Positions 1 to 7,626 of a stretch of 64,000 nucleotides of DNA are shown piece by piece (the first letter of the stretch is position 1; every line of letters starts with the position of its first letter). A model generated the notes under the pieces. It worked only from the letters and a program-made list of their open reading frames with translations. It was not told the DNA's origin and ran no database searches. This stretch comes from Salinibacter pepae. GTDB taxonomy: Bacteria; Bacteroidota; Rhodothermia; Rhodothermales; Salinibacteraceae. Location of the stretch: assembly GCF_947077775.1 (NCBI RefSeq), contig NZ_CAMTTE010000001.1, positions 2,074,501 to 2,138,500 on the forward strand. Reading direction: 5' to 3'. The position numbers and the translations under genes were made by a program.

Positions 1-1
1 G

Positions 2-1000
2 ATTGAGGAGACCGGCGACTTCTTCGCGATGATCCACCGCGGCCCGGCGGGCCTTGCGCCGAATCCGAACCTCGCAGGTCCAGGCGCGGCGACGGGCACG
101 CCTCCCTTCCTCGGTGATGCGGATGGCTACCGCGTTCCGGCCCAGCAGCCCGCCCTCGCGACGACTACTGGTCCGGGGACCGGCGGCGACTTCGCGAATG
201 TTGAAGTCAACGTGCCGGACGTAAGACTATCGGACCTCCCAACGACCACCTACGAGGCGACAATCGAGGGCTCGCAAATCACCGACGATGCACGAGGTTC
301 TGCACCGGGTGCAATTCCGACGAGTGAAACGTCAACTGGAAGTGGGTCCGCGGAGCTCGAATTTGTCGTGCGTGACGGGGAGATCCAGCTCGACTACACG
401 ATTACCCTTCAGGGCTTGAACTTCGATAAGGTCCTTCGAGGCACGAAGAACGCCAACGCCTCCAGCCAAGACCTAAACAAGCTGATTGGGCTTCACCTCC
501 ACACCAACGTCCGTGGGCGGCTCGGCCCGGTGTCCTTTGCGGTCGTGGGACAGGGCGACCCGCAAACTACCGTGACTCGTGGCGTGGAGCTTTCCAACGG
601 CGACCTGGTGAATACGTCTCATCTAATCGCATCCAACGTGCCGGCCAGCCGCCCGAATCGGGCCATTGGCTTCAATCCCGGCATCGCGGCGGAGGGGCTC
701 ACCGGCGATTCGGACCGGACGTTGACCTACGATTCTGCGAACAACGAGCTCACGATTGAAGGCACCTGGACCCGAGAGGAAGGAGACGCTGAGGGCCTTT
801 CCTCAGCCCGCGCGCCAGCCGGGGATGCCTCGATCGAGCCGGCCGGTGGGATCGAGTTCGTGACGACGCCGGCGCAGATGGCCCAACGGATCGTGGACCA
901 GAACATCCAGCCCGGTGGGGACACGCCGTTCTCCCTCAACCACCACACCGCCGAGAACCTTAACGGCGAGATGCGCGGCCAGATTGTCGCGACGCAGTAG
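2..1000 (+). CDS. CHRD-domain protein, 5' end outside window
   Basis: The reading frame is already open at base 2, so this is the C-terminal part (about 332 residues) of a longer, probably secreted or cell-surface protein. From about residue 80 it reads as a CHRD domain, a beta-rich extracellular fold. The signs are the strand ELEFVVRDGEIQLDYTI, the histidine segment IGLHLHTNVRG followed by a GPV-type strand, and the closing NHHTAENLNGEMRGQI, which is the usual CHRD ending (HT...GEMRGQI). CHRD proteins have no established catalytic role. The first visible part, rich in Gly, Pro and Ala, could be a linker or the end of another beta domain. The first in-frame ATG (29) is not a convincing start because coding sequence continues upstream. 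A terminator-like hairpin follows about 60 bases downstream. Confidence 0.75.
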   Translation: MEETGDFFAMIHRGPAGLAPNPNLAGPGAATGTPPFLGDADGYRVPAQQPALATTTGPGTGGDFANVEVNVPDVRLSDLPTTTYEATIEGSQITDDARGSAPGAIPTSETSTGSGSAELEFVVRDGEIQLDYTITLQGLNFDKVLRGTKNANASSQDLNKLIGLHLHTNVRGRLGPVSFAVVGQGDPQTTVTRGVELSNGDLVNTSHLIASNVPASRPNRAIGFNPGIAAEGLTGDSDRTLTYDSANNELTIEGTWTREEGDAEGLSSARAPAGDASIEPAGGIEFVTTPAQMAQRIVDQNIQPGGDTPFSLNHHTAENLNGEMRGQIVATQ

Positions 1001-1062
1001 GACCTCTGCTGTACGGCCGAGCAGTGCGCAGAGAAGTTCCCCTTGCCAAGCGCCCACGCCAA

Positions 1063-1100
1063 GAAAGCCCCCATCGGCACGAGGCCGGTGGGGGGCTTTT
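1063..1100 (+). terminator. rho-independent terminator
   Basis: The arms AAAGCCCCC and GGGGGGCTTTT enclose a short inner stem and loop and end in a T run. It sits about 60 bases after the CHRD gene stop and before the next plus-strand gene, so it probably ends that transcript. Confidence 0.7.
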
Positions 1101-1228
1101 CGGAGCGCAGCTTTTTGGAGAGCAGCTTTCAAAAAGGTGGCACGCCGCAACCAATCGCCTTAGATACTTCCTCTTGGGCGCGTCCCCAAGGGTCTCCCAC
1201 TCTACTCTTTACACAAACCACCAAGCTC

Positions 1229-1750
1229 ATGAGTATCACCCGTTCTACCGTCGTGAAGACATGGGGCCTGGCCGTTCTTATCGGCTGGGTTGGGTCCCAA
1301 GTCATCACCTCACTTTCCTCTACCTTCTCGAACGTGCCGTTTGCGATCACTGCCCTGTGGCTGGTCGGGGCCTTGCTTCCGATCACGGTGTCCTTTTTCT
1401 GGGACCGACCAGAGCCTAGCGACCAGACCCTCTCCCTCCTGTGGCCGGCGCTGGGCGTGACTGGGATTCTGATCAATTTTGGGGTCTCACTTGGGGCCAT
1501 TCCCGCCGGCGAGACGATTGAGGTGCTGGCCTATGGAGTGCTCTGGTTCGCGGGCCCCGGGATCGGATTTGCGGCAACCGCCGCCCTCACGGCCGGGCCG
1601 AATGCCTCGGTGTACGGATGGGCCGCCGTTGCAAACTTCGCCGGAGCGGTCGCAGCCCTTGTCGCGCCGATGGCACTCCTTCCGGCCTACTTCCTCGGGG
1701 CTGCCGTGCTTCAGGCCACACCGATGCTCTACGATGGGTTCAGCGGATAA
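1229..1750 (+). CDS. small integral membrane protein, unknown function
   Basis: This is a 173-residue hydrophobic protein with about five predicted membrane segments: near residues 10-30, 38-58, 70-95, 100-125 and 130-160. It has no recognisable catalytic motif. The frame stays open upstream to 1043, but the ATG at 1229 starts directly before the first membrane helix and is the sensible start. The Gly- and Ala-rich later helices (GPGIGFAATAALTAGP) suggest tight helix packing. It lies about 55 bases before a flavoprotein reductase gene on the same strand, so the two may be cotranscribed. I do not recognise a family. Confidence 0.6.
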   Translation: MSITRSTVVKTWGLAVLIGWVGSQVITSLSSTFSNVPFAITALWLVGALLPITVSFFWDRPEPSDQTLSLLWPALGVTGILINFGVSLGAIPAGETIEVLAYGVLWFAGPGIGFAATAALTAGPNASVYGWAAVANFAGAVAALVAPMALLPAYFLGAAVLQATPMLYDGFSG

Positions 1751-1806
1751 CCCCGGGTCCCCGTTCTCCCTGCTCATCCTCCCACGTCACACGTTCCAAT
1801 CCTGCC

Positions 1807-2514
1807 ATGGCTTCCGACACGCTAGAGACCACACTTACCTCCATCCACGAAATGACCCCTCGGGTCAAGCAATTCGTGCTGGAGGCAAACGGACACACCT
1901 TCTCGTACGAACCAGGCCAGCACATCGTCATCGAATTTGAGCAGGATGGGGACACGGTGCAGCGCCCCTACACGCCGGTCAACCTGCCGGGCACCGGGGC
2001 CCTAGCCCTCGGCATCAAGCGCTACGAGGACGGCACGGCCTCGACCTGGATGCACGACCGGTCGGTAGGGGAGGAGATCACAATTACCAAGCCCAGCGGC
2101 AACCTGCATCTGCGCGACTTGGACCGAGATGTCGTGTTCCTCTCGACCGGGACGGGCATCACCCCAATGATCGCGATGCTCAAGCAGTACTTTAGCGAGG
2201 GCAGCGGCCGGGCGGCGTTCCTCTACGGGGAGCGGACGCAGGAGGACATCATGTACCGGGAGACCCTTGACCACCTGTCCGCGGGCCGCGACAATCTGGA
2301 GGTGCTCTACTCCCTGTCCGACGAGGACTGGGACGGGCCGACCGGGCACGTACAGACCCACCTGGGCGATGTGGTGGACGGGCGCTTCGAGGACCCGCAC
2401 TACTACATCTGCGGGATCCCCCCGATGGTGGTCGACAGCGAAGAGATGCTGCAGGAGGAGGGCGTCGACGACGGCCGCATCTTCACCGAGGGCTGGGAAA
2501 GCGACGCGGTATAA
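1807..2514 (+). CDS. ferredoxin reductase-type FAD/NAD(P)H oxidoreductase
   Basis: This is a 235-residue protein of the ferredoxin-NADP reductase/cytochrome b5 reductase superfamily. It transfers electrons between NAD(P)H and a one-electron partner through FAD, in the cytoplasm. The FAD-binding strand RPYTPV is near residues 53-58. The NAD(P)-binding GTGITPM is near 116-122, and the CGIPPMV motif of the nucleotide-binding domain is near 202-208. The length fits a bare FAD plus NAD module with no fused iron-sulfur domain, so the acceptor must be a separate protein, not identifiable here. The start at 1807 was chosen because homology to the FAD barrel begins a few residues later; an upstream extension in the same frame is out-of-frame sequence of the preceding gene. 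Physiological partner and substrate are unknown. Confidence 0.85.
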   Translation: MASDTLETTLTSIHEMTPRVKQFVLEANGHTFSYEPGQHIVIEFEQDGDTVQRPYTPVNLPGTGALALGIKRYEDGTASTWMHDRSVGEEITITKPSGNLHLRDLDRDVVFLSTGTGITPMIAMLKQYFSEGSGRAAFLYGERTQEDIMYRETLDHLSAGRDNLEVLYSLSDEDWDGPTGHVQTHLGDVVDGRFEDPHYYICGIPPMVVDSEEMLQEEGVDDGRIFTEGWESDAV

Positions 2515-2982
2515 GCGACGCAGTGTAGCAGCCACAGCGTAGATCCCTGCCTGCTGCCGTTGCTTCTGCACGCACAGTTGGCCAACTGCCTGCAGAGGAC
2601 CGGCTGTCTCCGAGGAAGAAAAGCTTTCTCTTTTCGAGGGGCTGTACTGGAGTTCCGTCCCGCTTCGAAGACCGCTTGTATGCGCCATCCCCCCAGCAGC
2701 TGTGCTCGACGTGGTTCTGTTTTCCCTGCCACCTGTCCTCCGTGGCAGCCATTCCAGGGGGGTGGATTTCCCCTCATCTTTTTTGTCCACTACGCTCTTG
2801 GTCTCATCCACTCGCCCATGTTGATGCCTGATTCGGGTCAAGATTCTGCACCGCTCCCGACTGGAGGAGACCGTGAAGCCCTCTGCGACTGAAAAGAAAC
2901 CAAATGTCTGTTTCAGGTATTCCAGACAGCTATGAAGCGCAAACGTTGAGTCTCATTGTCCTTCACCTCCGATCAACCCTCA
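2515..2982. other. gene-free stretch
   Basis: About 470 bases between the reductase and the regulator. Nothing supportable is seen. It is less GC-rich than its neighbours towards 2880-2980 and probably carries the promoter of the downstream regulator. Confidence 0.5.
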
Positions 2983-3621
2983 ATGGACGAGCCCCCGCTT
3001 CTGCAAGCCCTCCTTGGTGGAACCCGTCGCCAGATCGTTCAGCTGCTTCGGCCGGAGGACCGCACGGTTCGAGAACTGGCCGACCACCTGGGGCTTACGC
3101 GAAATGCCGTCCGAGCACAGCTCTCGAATCTGAAGTCCGACGGCATCGTGGAGGTTACAGGCCGGCGCCCCACTGAGCGGAAGCCGGAGCACGTCTACGG
3201 GCTCACCCGGAAGGCGGAAGATCTCTTTCCGAAGCCGTACGATACGCTTTTGAACACCCTCCTCTCCGTTCTTCAGAAGACGGAATGGGTGAATGCAGAC
3301 CCAATCCTTGAGGAAACCGGGCGGCGGCTCGGGCAGATGGAAAAACCGGATGTGCTGGTTTCGGAAGCTTCCGTGCGGGTCGGCCACGCCCGCGACGTGC
3401 TTGAAGAGATGGGCGGTCTTCCGCAAGTGCATGAGGAAGGACAACAGTACCGCCTGGAGGGCAGCAGCTGCCCCCTGTCCGCCAGCGTGCGGGCTCACGG
3501 AGAGGTAGCCTGTGACCTGGCACGGGCAATGATTGAGGAGCTGACCGAGCTCCCCGTTGAGCGGCGCTGCGACGCTGATGGGGAGTGTCCTCAGTGCGAG
3601 TTTGTCGTCGATGCGACGTAG
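2983..3621 (+). CDS. winged-helix regulator with C-terminal cysteine cluster (ArsR/SufR-like)
   Basis: This 212-residue transcription factor has an N-terminal winged helix (about residues 5-75). The helix-turn-helix reads TVRELADHLGLTRNAVRAQL, followed by a wing containing RRPTERKPEHVYGLT. The C-terminal third holds cysteines in the order SSCPLSA, VACDLA, RRCDAD, GECPQC. This matches the general layout of SufR-type regulators, in which C-terminal cysteines bind an iron-sulfur cluster and sense iron or oxidative state. The spacing is not identical to the classic cyanobacterial SufR pattern, so cluster binding is an inference. The ATG at 2983 is preferred over an upstream TTG (2956) because the domain begins immediately after it. 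No suf genes lie nearby, so the targets are unknown. Confidence 0.75.
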   Translation: MDEPPLLQALLGGTRRQIVQLLRPEDRTVRELADHLGLTRNAVRAQLSNLKSDGIVEVTGRRPTERKPEHVYGLTRKAEDLFPKPYDTLLNTLLSVLQKTEWVNADPILEETGRRLGQMEKPDVLVSEASVRVGHARDVLEEMGGLPQVHEEGQQYRLEGSSCPLSASVRAHGEVACDLARAMIEELTELPVERRCDADGECPQCEFVVDAT

Positions 3622-4308
3622 AACGTTTGCCCGCCTTCCGGCAGCATTGCCCCTCACCACGGGGACTTCGCCGTGGGGCACCGTCTACCGTTGGGCACCG
3701 CATTCCGTGTCGGGTAACCTTCTTCATCAAAGGGAAAAGAAAGAGCAATCTCCGCTCCTCCGACCGATGCAGGCTGCGATTTGGAAAGCGACGTGTAGGC
3801 CGAGGGCCGCGGAATTGAAGTCCCCTTTGTCTCCGCGAGCGTACTGATCTGTCGGACGCCGCGGGCGGGTGGTTTGCACCAGAAGAAGCTCTCTCCTCGG
3901 GCCTAGGACTCGAAAGAGCACACCGCCAGTCCGGCCGAGGCCGAGGTCATAGCTAATCGAAACGAGAAGGCTACTGCCAGTAGCCTTCCGGCTCTCCAAC
4001 AACCTGAGATGTTCGGAGACGCCACAGGGAGAACCGCGAGGGCCGCCCCCGGCACGCCCCCCTGTCGGCGACCCGGAAGCAGGCGCTACCGGGCAGACGT
4101 TCCACGTCTGTATGATCTTTTAGAATCAGTTTGCAGAGCCTCGTATTCCAAAAAGTGGGTTTTACCCCGTGGCCTCCGTCACCCTGAGGCAAACCGGTTG
4201 CCCGACGATCCCCCACCAGGAGTCGTCAGGCGCCTGCAAGGGAGCCGAGGGGAGACCGTGACGGGAGGCAGGGCCCGCGCAACGACATCCATCGACCAAT
4301 AGTCCTCA
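3622..4308. other. gene-free stretch
   Basis: About 690 bases with no ORF I would support. It contains a weak hairpin near 3655-3680 (CCACGG / CCGTGG arms) just after the regulator gene and the stronger hairpin at 3967-3987. Confidence 0.5.
3967..3987. repeat. perfect hairpin, 9-bp arms
   Basis: AAGGCTACT and its exact complement AGTAGCCTT are separated by three bases. No T run follows on either strand. It could be an RNA hairpin, a weak terminator or a protein-binding site. Confidence 0.5.
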
Positions 4309-4779
4309 ATGGGTCAACAGCAACTTCTTCTGCTCGCACTTTCTGCGGTAATCGTTGGCCTCTCCGTCGTCGCCGGGATCGAGGCGTTCGGCGAGGGCCA
4401 GCGGCAGGCCACCCAGGACGCCCTCGCTCAACGGTCCGTCTTGATCGGCACCGACATCGTCGTGGCCCACAAAAAGCCCTCTCAGCTTGGGGGCATCGAC
4501 GTGAGCCATCCCTACCCGAGCGACGAAGCAATTGCCAGCGCGGTGGCGCCCGAGAGCTCCGGCCGGTACGGAAGTGGGATTTTGGCGATCGGGGCCGGGG
4601 AAACCGCCACCTGCGACATCGACCACTCCGACGGGGGCACTGTGGTGTACGTCGACTGTGGAAGCGAGCAGACCGGCCAGGGATACCCGGACGGGCAAAT
4701 TGTGAAGGCAAAGGTCGAGCCGGGGGCCGAGGACCCGGTGAAGGTCGTCGACACCGACGCCGACGGGCACAGCAACTGA
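4309..4779 (+). CDS. pilin-like secreted peptide, unknown function
   Basis: This 156-residue protein begins MGQQQLLLLALSAVIVGLSV, a hydrophobic helix starting almost at the first residue and followed by a Gln/Ala-rich amphipathic stretch (GEGQRQATQDALAQ). That layout resembles mature type IV pilins and pseudopilins. The usual charged prepilin leader with a G/F cleavage site is absent, so export by a pilin peptidase is not supported. The C-terminal two thirds is a hydrophilic acidic domain with two cysteines (ATCDID and VDCGSE) that could pair. I believe similar MGQQQ-starting proteins occur in Salinibacter, but this is from memory. It could equally be a membrane-anchored periplasmic protein. 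Confidence 0.55.
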   Translation: MGQQQLLLLALSAVIVGLSVVAGIEAFGEGQRQATQDALAQRSVLIGTDIVVAHKKPSQLGGIDVSHPYPSDEAIASAVAPESSGRYGSGILAIGAGETATCDIDHSDGGTVVYVDCGSEQTGQGYPDGQIVKAKVEPGAEDPVKVVDTDADGHSN

Positions 4780-4876
4780 AGCAGAGCGCCAGGCGGGGCA
4801 CGAGGCACGTCGAAGGGAAGCGGGGCCGCCAGCCCATCCCCGCGCGATTTGTGGATTCCAGCACCCCCCCGACGAA

Positions 4877-5122
4877 ATGTGGACTGAAATCGCCATTGCA
4901 CTGGTCGTGATCGCCGCCGCCGGCACGGCGTTCCTGGTCCTCAGGGGAGGCGCCTCCCCACGACCGTCGAGCCGCCACCGCCAGACTGAAACCCACCGGC
5001 GACGAAGACGACAGGCCCGGACGAAAGACGCCAGCCAGGACGACGGGATCGGGGAGGCAAACCCCACTGAGGACAGGCGCCCCGGGACAGATGCGATCTC
5101 GCGGTGGTCAGACTCGGCGTGA
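4877..5122 (+). CDS. small single-pass membrane protein, hypothetical
   Basis: This 81-residue ORF has one clear N-terminal membrane helix (IAIALVVIAAAGTAFLVL) followed by a basic, Arg-rich tail and an acidic end. It follows the pilin-like gene by about 100 bases on the same strand. The tail composition is what GC-rich noncoding DNA would also give, so only the helix argues for a real gene. Confidence 0.4.
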   Translation: MWTEIAIALVVIAAAGTAFLVLRGGASPRPSSRHRQTETHRRRRRQARTKDASQDDGIGEANPTEDRRPGTDAISRWSDSA

Positions 5123-5294
5123 GGCGACAGTGAGTCGGGGGCGATCCGCGTCCTCGTACGTCGGAAGCGGGGACCAGAGGGCCCGGTCGTTCCGTTGGGG
5201 CGCCCCGAATGTCCACAGTCCGAACCGAGAAGCTGAAGCTTGATCCAGGCACGCGTGCTCGGAGGGGCTGGGGGCCGCCGGCGTGGGACTGCGC

Positions 5295-5717
5295 CTACCA
5301 CGGGCGCGGGGACCTGAATGGCAGCCAGTGCAGGGGACGCGTGCCGGGGGGCGAGGCGCCGTGCCGTCGGTCAAGATGGGGCCGTTGGTCAAGATGGGCG
5401 TGGAGGGAGCGAACCGACGGGCGGGGCCGGTCCATGGAGCCGAGTTGACTGTGGGGCCTTGGCAGGCCGGAGCGGCGGGAAGAGGCGCCTGGAGGCCCAA
5501 CCGGCCCGTCTGCATTGTGGGGCCCGGTCCCGGATGCCGTTCTGTAGGGGCCGGAGACACGCGGGGGAGGACCGTCCCAAGCGGGGAGCCGGGTTGGCCC
5601 TTCGTGTTCCGTCGGGGCGAAAGAAGAGATCAGAAGCGTCAGCGTGCCTGCCGCCCAGATTGCGGCTGCGCCCCAGACGACCACCGACCCAAACAGCACG
5701 CCGGACGTCCCAAACAT
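5295..5717 (-). CDS. possible small membrane protein (doubtful)
   Basis: This 140-residue ORF starts at an ATG followed by FGTSGVLFGSVVVWGAAAIW and a further hydrophobic run to LLISSF, a credible single or paired membrane helix. After about residue 45 the sequence turns Pro-, Arg- and Gly-rich and looks like translated GC-rich noncoding DNA. If real, the gene may be only the first part, or be decayed. No neighbour supports it. Confidence 0.25.
   Translation of the reverse strand: MFGTSGVLFGSVVVWGAAAIWAAGTLTLLISSFAPTEHEGPTRLPAWDGPPPRVSGPYRTASGTGPHNADGPVGPPGASSRRSGLPRPHSQLGSMDRPRPSVRSLHAHLDQRPHLDRRHGASPPGTRPLHWLPFRSPRPW
5369..5398 (+). repeat. two-copy direct repeat, 18-bp period
   Basis: GGTCAAGATGGG occurs at 5369-5380 and again at 5387-5398, within a gene-free region. 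Confidence 0.5.
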
Positions 5718-6484
5718 GGCAGAGAAAGCTAGGGGAGGTTCAGATCGAGTGGCGCCTGGGCCCGGTGTGTTGGACCCGAGCGCCAGACGGAGCACCTGCG
5801 CTTCCGCTCGGTCACAGCGTTCGCTCTGCCGCGGTGACAGCCCATCCACGGCCCCCGCTTGGCCGCCCTGACCCTGAGCTCCGATGTTCGGGCTGTGCGG
5901 GATGGACTGCCCGGCAGGGGCGGGTCCTCCGTTCAGACAGCGAGGCAGAGAAACCACAGGGCCAGTCCGGCCCGGCAGGGTCTTCTCTCGGAGGCAACGC
6001 CTGCTGCGCCTGTAGGGGCTGCAGCCGGTGGCCCGCCCCTCCCAGCGGCGTTCAGGTTATCGGGCGCCCCTCCCCCTTTTTATCGATTCAGCACGTCAAG
6101 GGCACACACATCGAGCGTGGAAGGGCTTTTTTAGATGGCGTGAAGAGACTTTAAGTTTTCAGTCTCCACATGGACGCACTCTAGGAGCGGAAACCGTGAC
6201 GCGATTTTCCCTCTTTGGGAGAACTCATGCGGGCCGTTCCAGATCACTACGTCTGGACTCAAGTGGCCTCCTTGCCAAAGTGGAATTCCAGTCCGGTGCC
6301 GGGAAGAAGCCTTTTCGCATGGGGAGGATGCGCGCATTGTCTGGTGGCCGTGTGAGCAGATCCCTCAACGCACTGGCGCACAGTCTCGGGCCCGTGGCGG
6401 CCGGGCCCGCCCGGGTCGGACCTGTTCCGACGGAAAGCGGGTTCCGTTGACCGGCAGCCCTCTGGTTTGCCTCTTCCCCGACCG

Positions 6485-7528
6485 ATGGACAACGTCGAGC
6501 TTCCCAGCGTGATTGAAAACGATTCCGACTTGCAGGTGCCCCCGCTTCCCTGGGCGCTTCCTGAAGTTCTGGGGCCTCTCCACGAGTCAGGCTTCGCCGG
6601 CGCGGAGGCCGTTTCTGCGGCGGTAGACTGCGACCCCCGGCTTGAGAGCGGGATCCTACGCCGCATCAACAGCCATCTTCGACGGCCGATCGGCGAGCTG
6701 GGCCCGGCCGTTCAAATGATCGGTCCGGTCACGGCGGCGGGGCTGGTCGTTGAGCTGAGCATGCGAAGGTGGCGCCCCCTTCGAGACGGGCCGGCCGGCC
6801 CGCAACTGACCCGCCTCATCTACCACAGCGAAGCGACGGCCGCTCTCACCCAACGGCTGTTGCGCGGGTCGTCGGGCGGGGGCGAGCCGCCGGACGGGGA
6901 CGACCCGTCGAAGGAGGCGCCCGACCCCTCCCGGGACCACCCGCCTCGGAACCAGCCGGAGCCCTCCGCGGAGGAGGCCGCCCCGACGCAATCCGCCCCG
7001 ATGTGGGCCTCCTTCGAGTGGAAGGGATTCGCCCAGGGACTCATCTGCGACCTGGGCAAACTCGTGCTTCTCCACAGCTACCCGGAGAAAGCGGCCGCCC
7101 TCTACAGCCAGGACCGAACGGACCGGGGATACGGGAACGCGGATCCGCAGGTCATGGAGCAGGCGGCCTTCGGGTGCGATCACGTCGAGGCCGCAGCGTG
7201 GGCGGCCGAGACGCTGCATCTCCCTGAGCCCCTGGCCGATGCCGCGACGCAGCGCCGCGGCAGCACCGTGGGGGGGAATCAGGGCGTGCATGCGGCCCGA
7301 GTGGCGAATCTGTTGACGAAAACGATGGCCCCGGAGCTCGCAGGGATCAGCGCAACCAGTGCGACGCGCGACTGGGAGACGTGCGCCGAGCATCCGGCCT
7401 GGAAGGCCTGGGTGGAAGACGCTTCGAGGCCGAGCCTGGAGGCCGTGACGGAGGAGTTTTCGAAGGAGACGGTCCTCTACACCCGGTTCCTTCTGGACCT
7501 GCCGGTGGCGGAGTCGTTCTCGGATTGA
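6485..7528 (+). CDS. HDOD-domain signalling protein
   Basis: This 347-residue cytoplasmic protein carries an HDOD domain, a catalytically inactive relative of HD phosphohydrolases found in regulatory proteins. The LPxLP-type opening is VPPLPWALPEVLGPL (residues about 17-31). It continues with SAAVDCDPRLESGILRRIN and a GPVTAAGLVVELSM helix, then the later HDOD helices (FAQGLICDLGKLVLLHSYPE, FGCDHVEAAAWAAETL). A Pro-, Asp- and Glu-rich loop at roughly residues 135-175 interrupts the domain and is probably a disordered halophilic insertion. There is no fused GGDEF, EAL or kinase domain, so its partner is not visible. It is convergent with the chemoreceptor gene at 7627-9219, and in bacteria HDOD proteins often act in chemotaxis and c-di-GMP networks. 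ATG 6485 is chosen over an upstream in-frame alternative start (6467). Confidence 0.75.
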   Translation: MDNVELPSVIENDSDLQVPPLPWALPEVLGPLHESGFAGAEAVSAAVDCDPRLESGILRRINSHLRRPIGELGPAVQMIGPVTAAGLVVELSMRRWRPLRDGPAGPQLTRLIYHSEATAALTQRLLRGSSGGGEPPDGDDPSKEAPDPSRDHPPRNQPEPSAEEAAPTQSAPMWASFEWKGFAQGLICDLGKLVLLHSYPEKAAALYSQDRTDRGYGNADPQVMEQAAFGCDHVEAAAWAAETLHLPEPLADAATQRRGSTVGGNQGVHAARVANLLTKTMAPELAGISATSATRDWETCAEHPAWKAWVEDASRPSLEAVTEEFSKETVLYTRFLLDLPVAESFSD

Positions 7529-7626
7529 TCAATCTCAGGTTGTCGAGGCGGCTCTCTCGGGCCCTCTTTTCGAGGCACAGAGCCTGCACGCTTCTGCCCA
7601 TTCATTCAGAGTCTTCTGCATTCCTC

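Larger units (their letters stand above)
5123..6484. other. long gene-poor stretch
   Basis: About 1.36 kb of very GC-rich sequence. No plus-strand ORF has protein-like composition. On the minus strand one ORF has a plausible membrane helix (see 5295-5717). An 18-bp period repeat lies at 5369-5398. A short inverted repeat (GAGACT 6145-6150, AGTCTC 6161-6166) lies about 320 bases before the HDOD gene. Confidence 0.45.

Noticed and set aside
2560-2892. 110-codon plus-strand ORF in the intergenic region
   Set aside because: Composition is random-looking and it lacks a ribosome-binding site.
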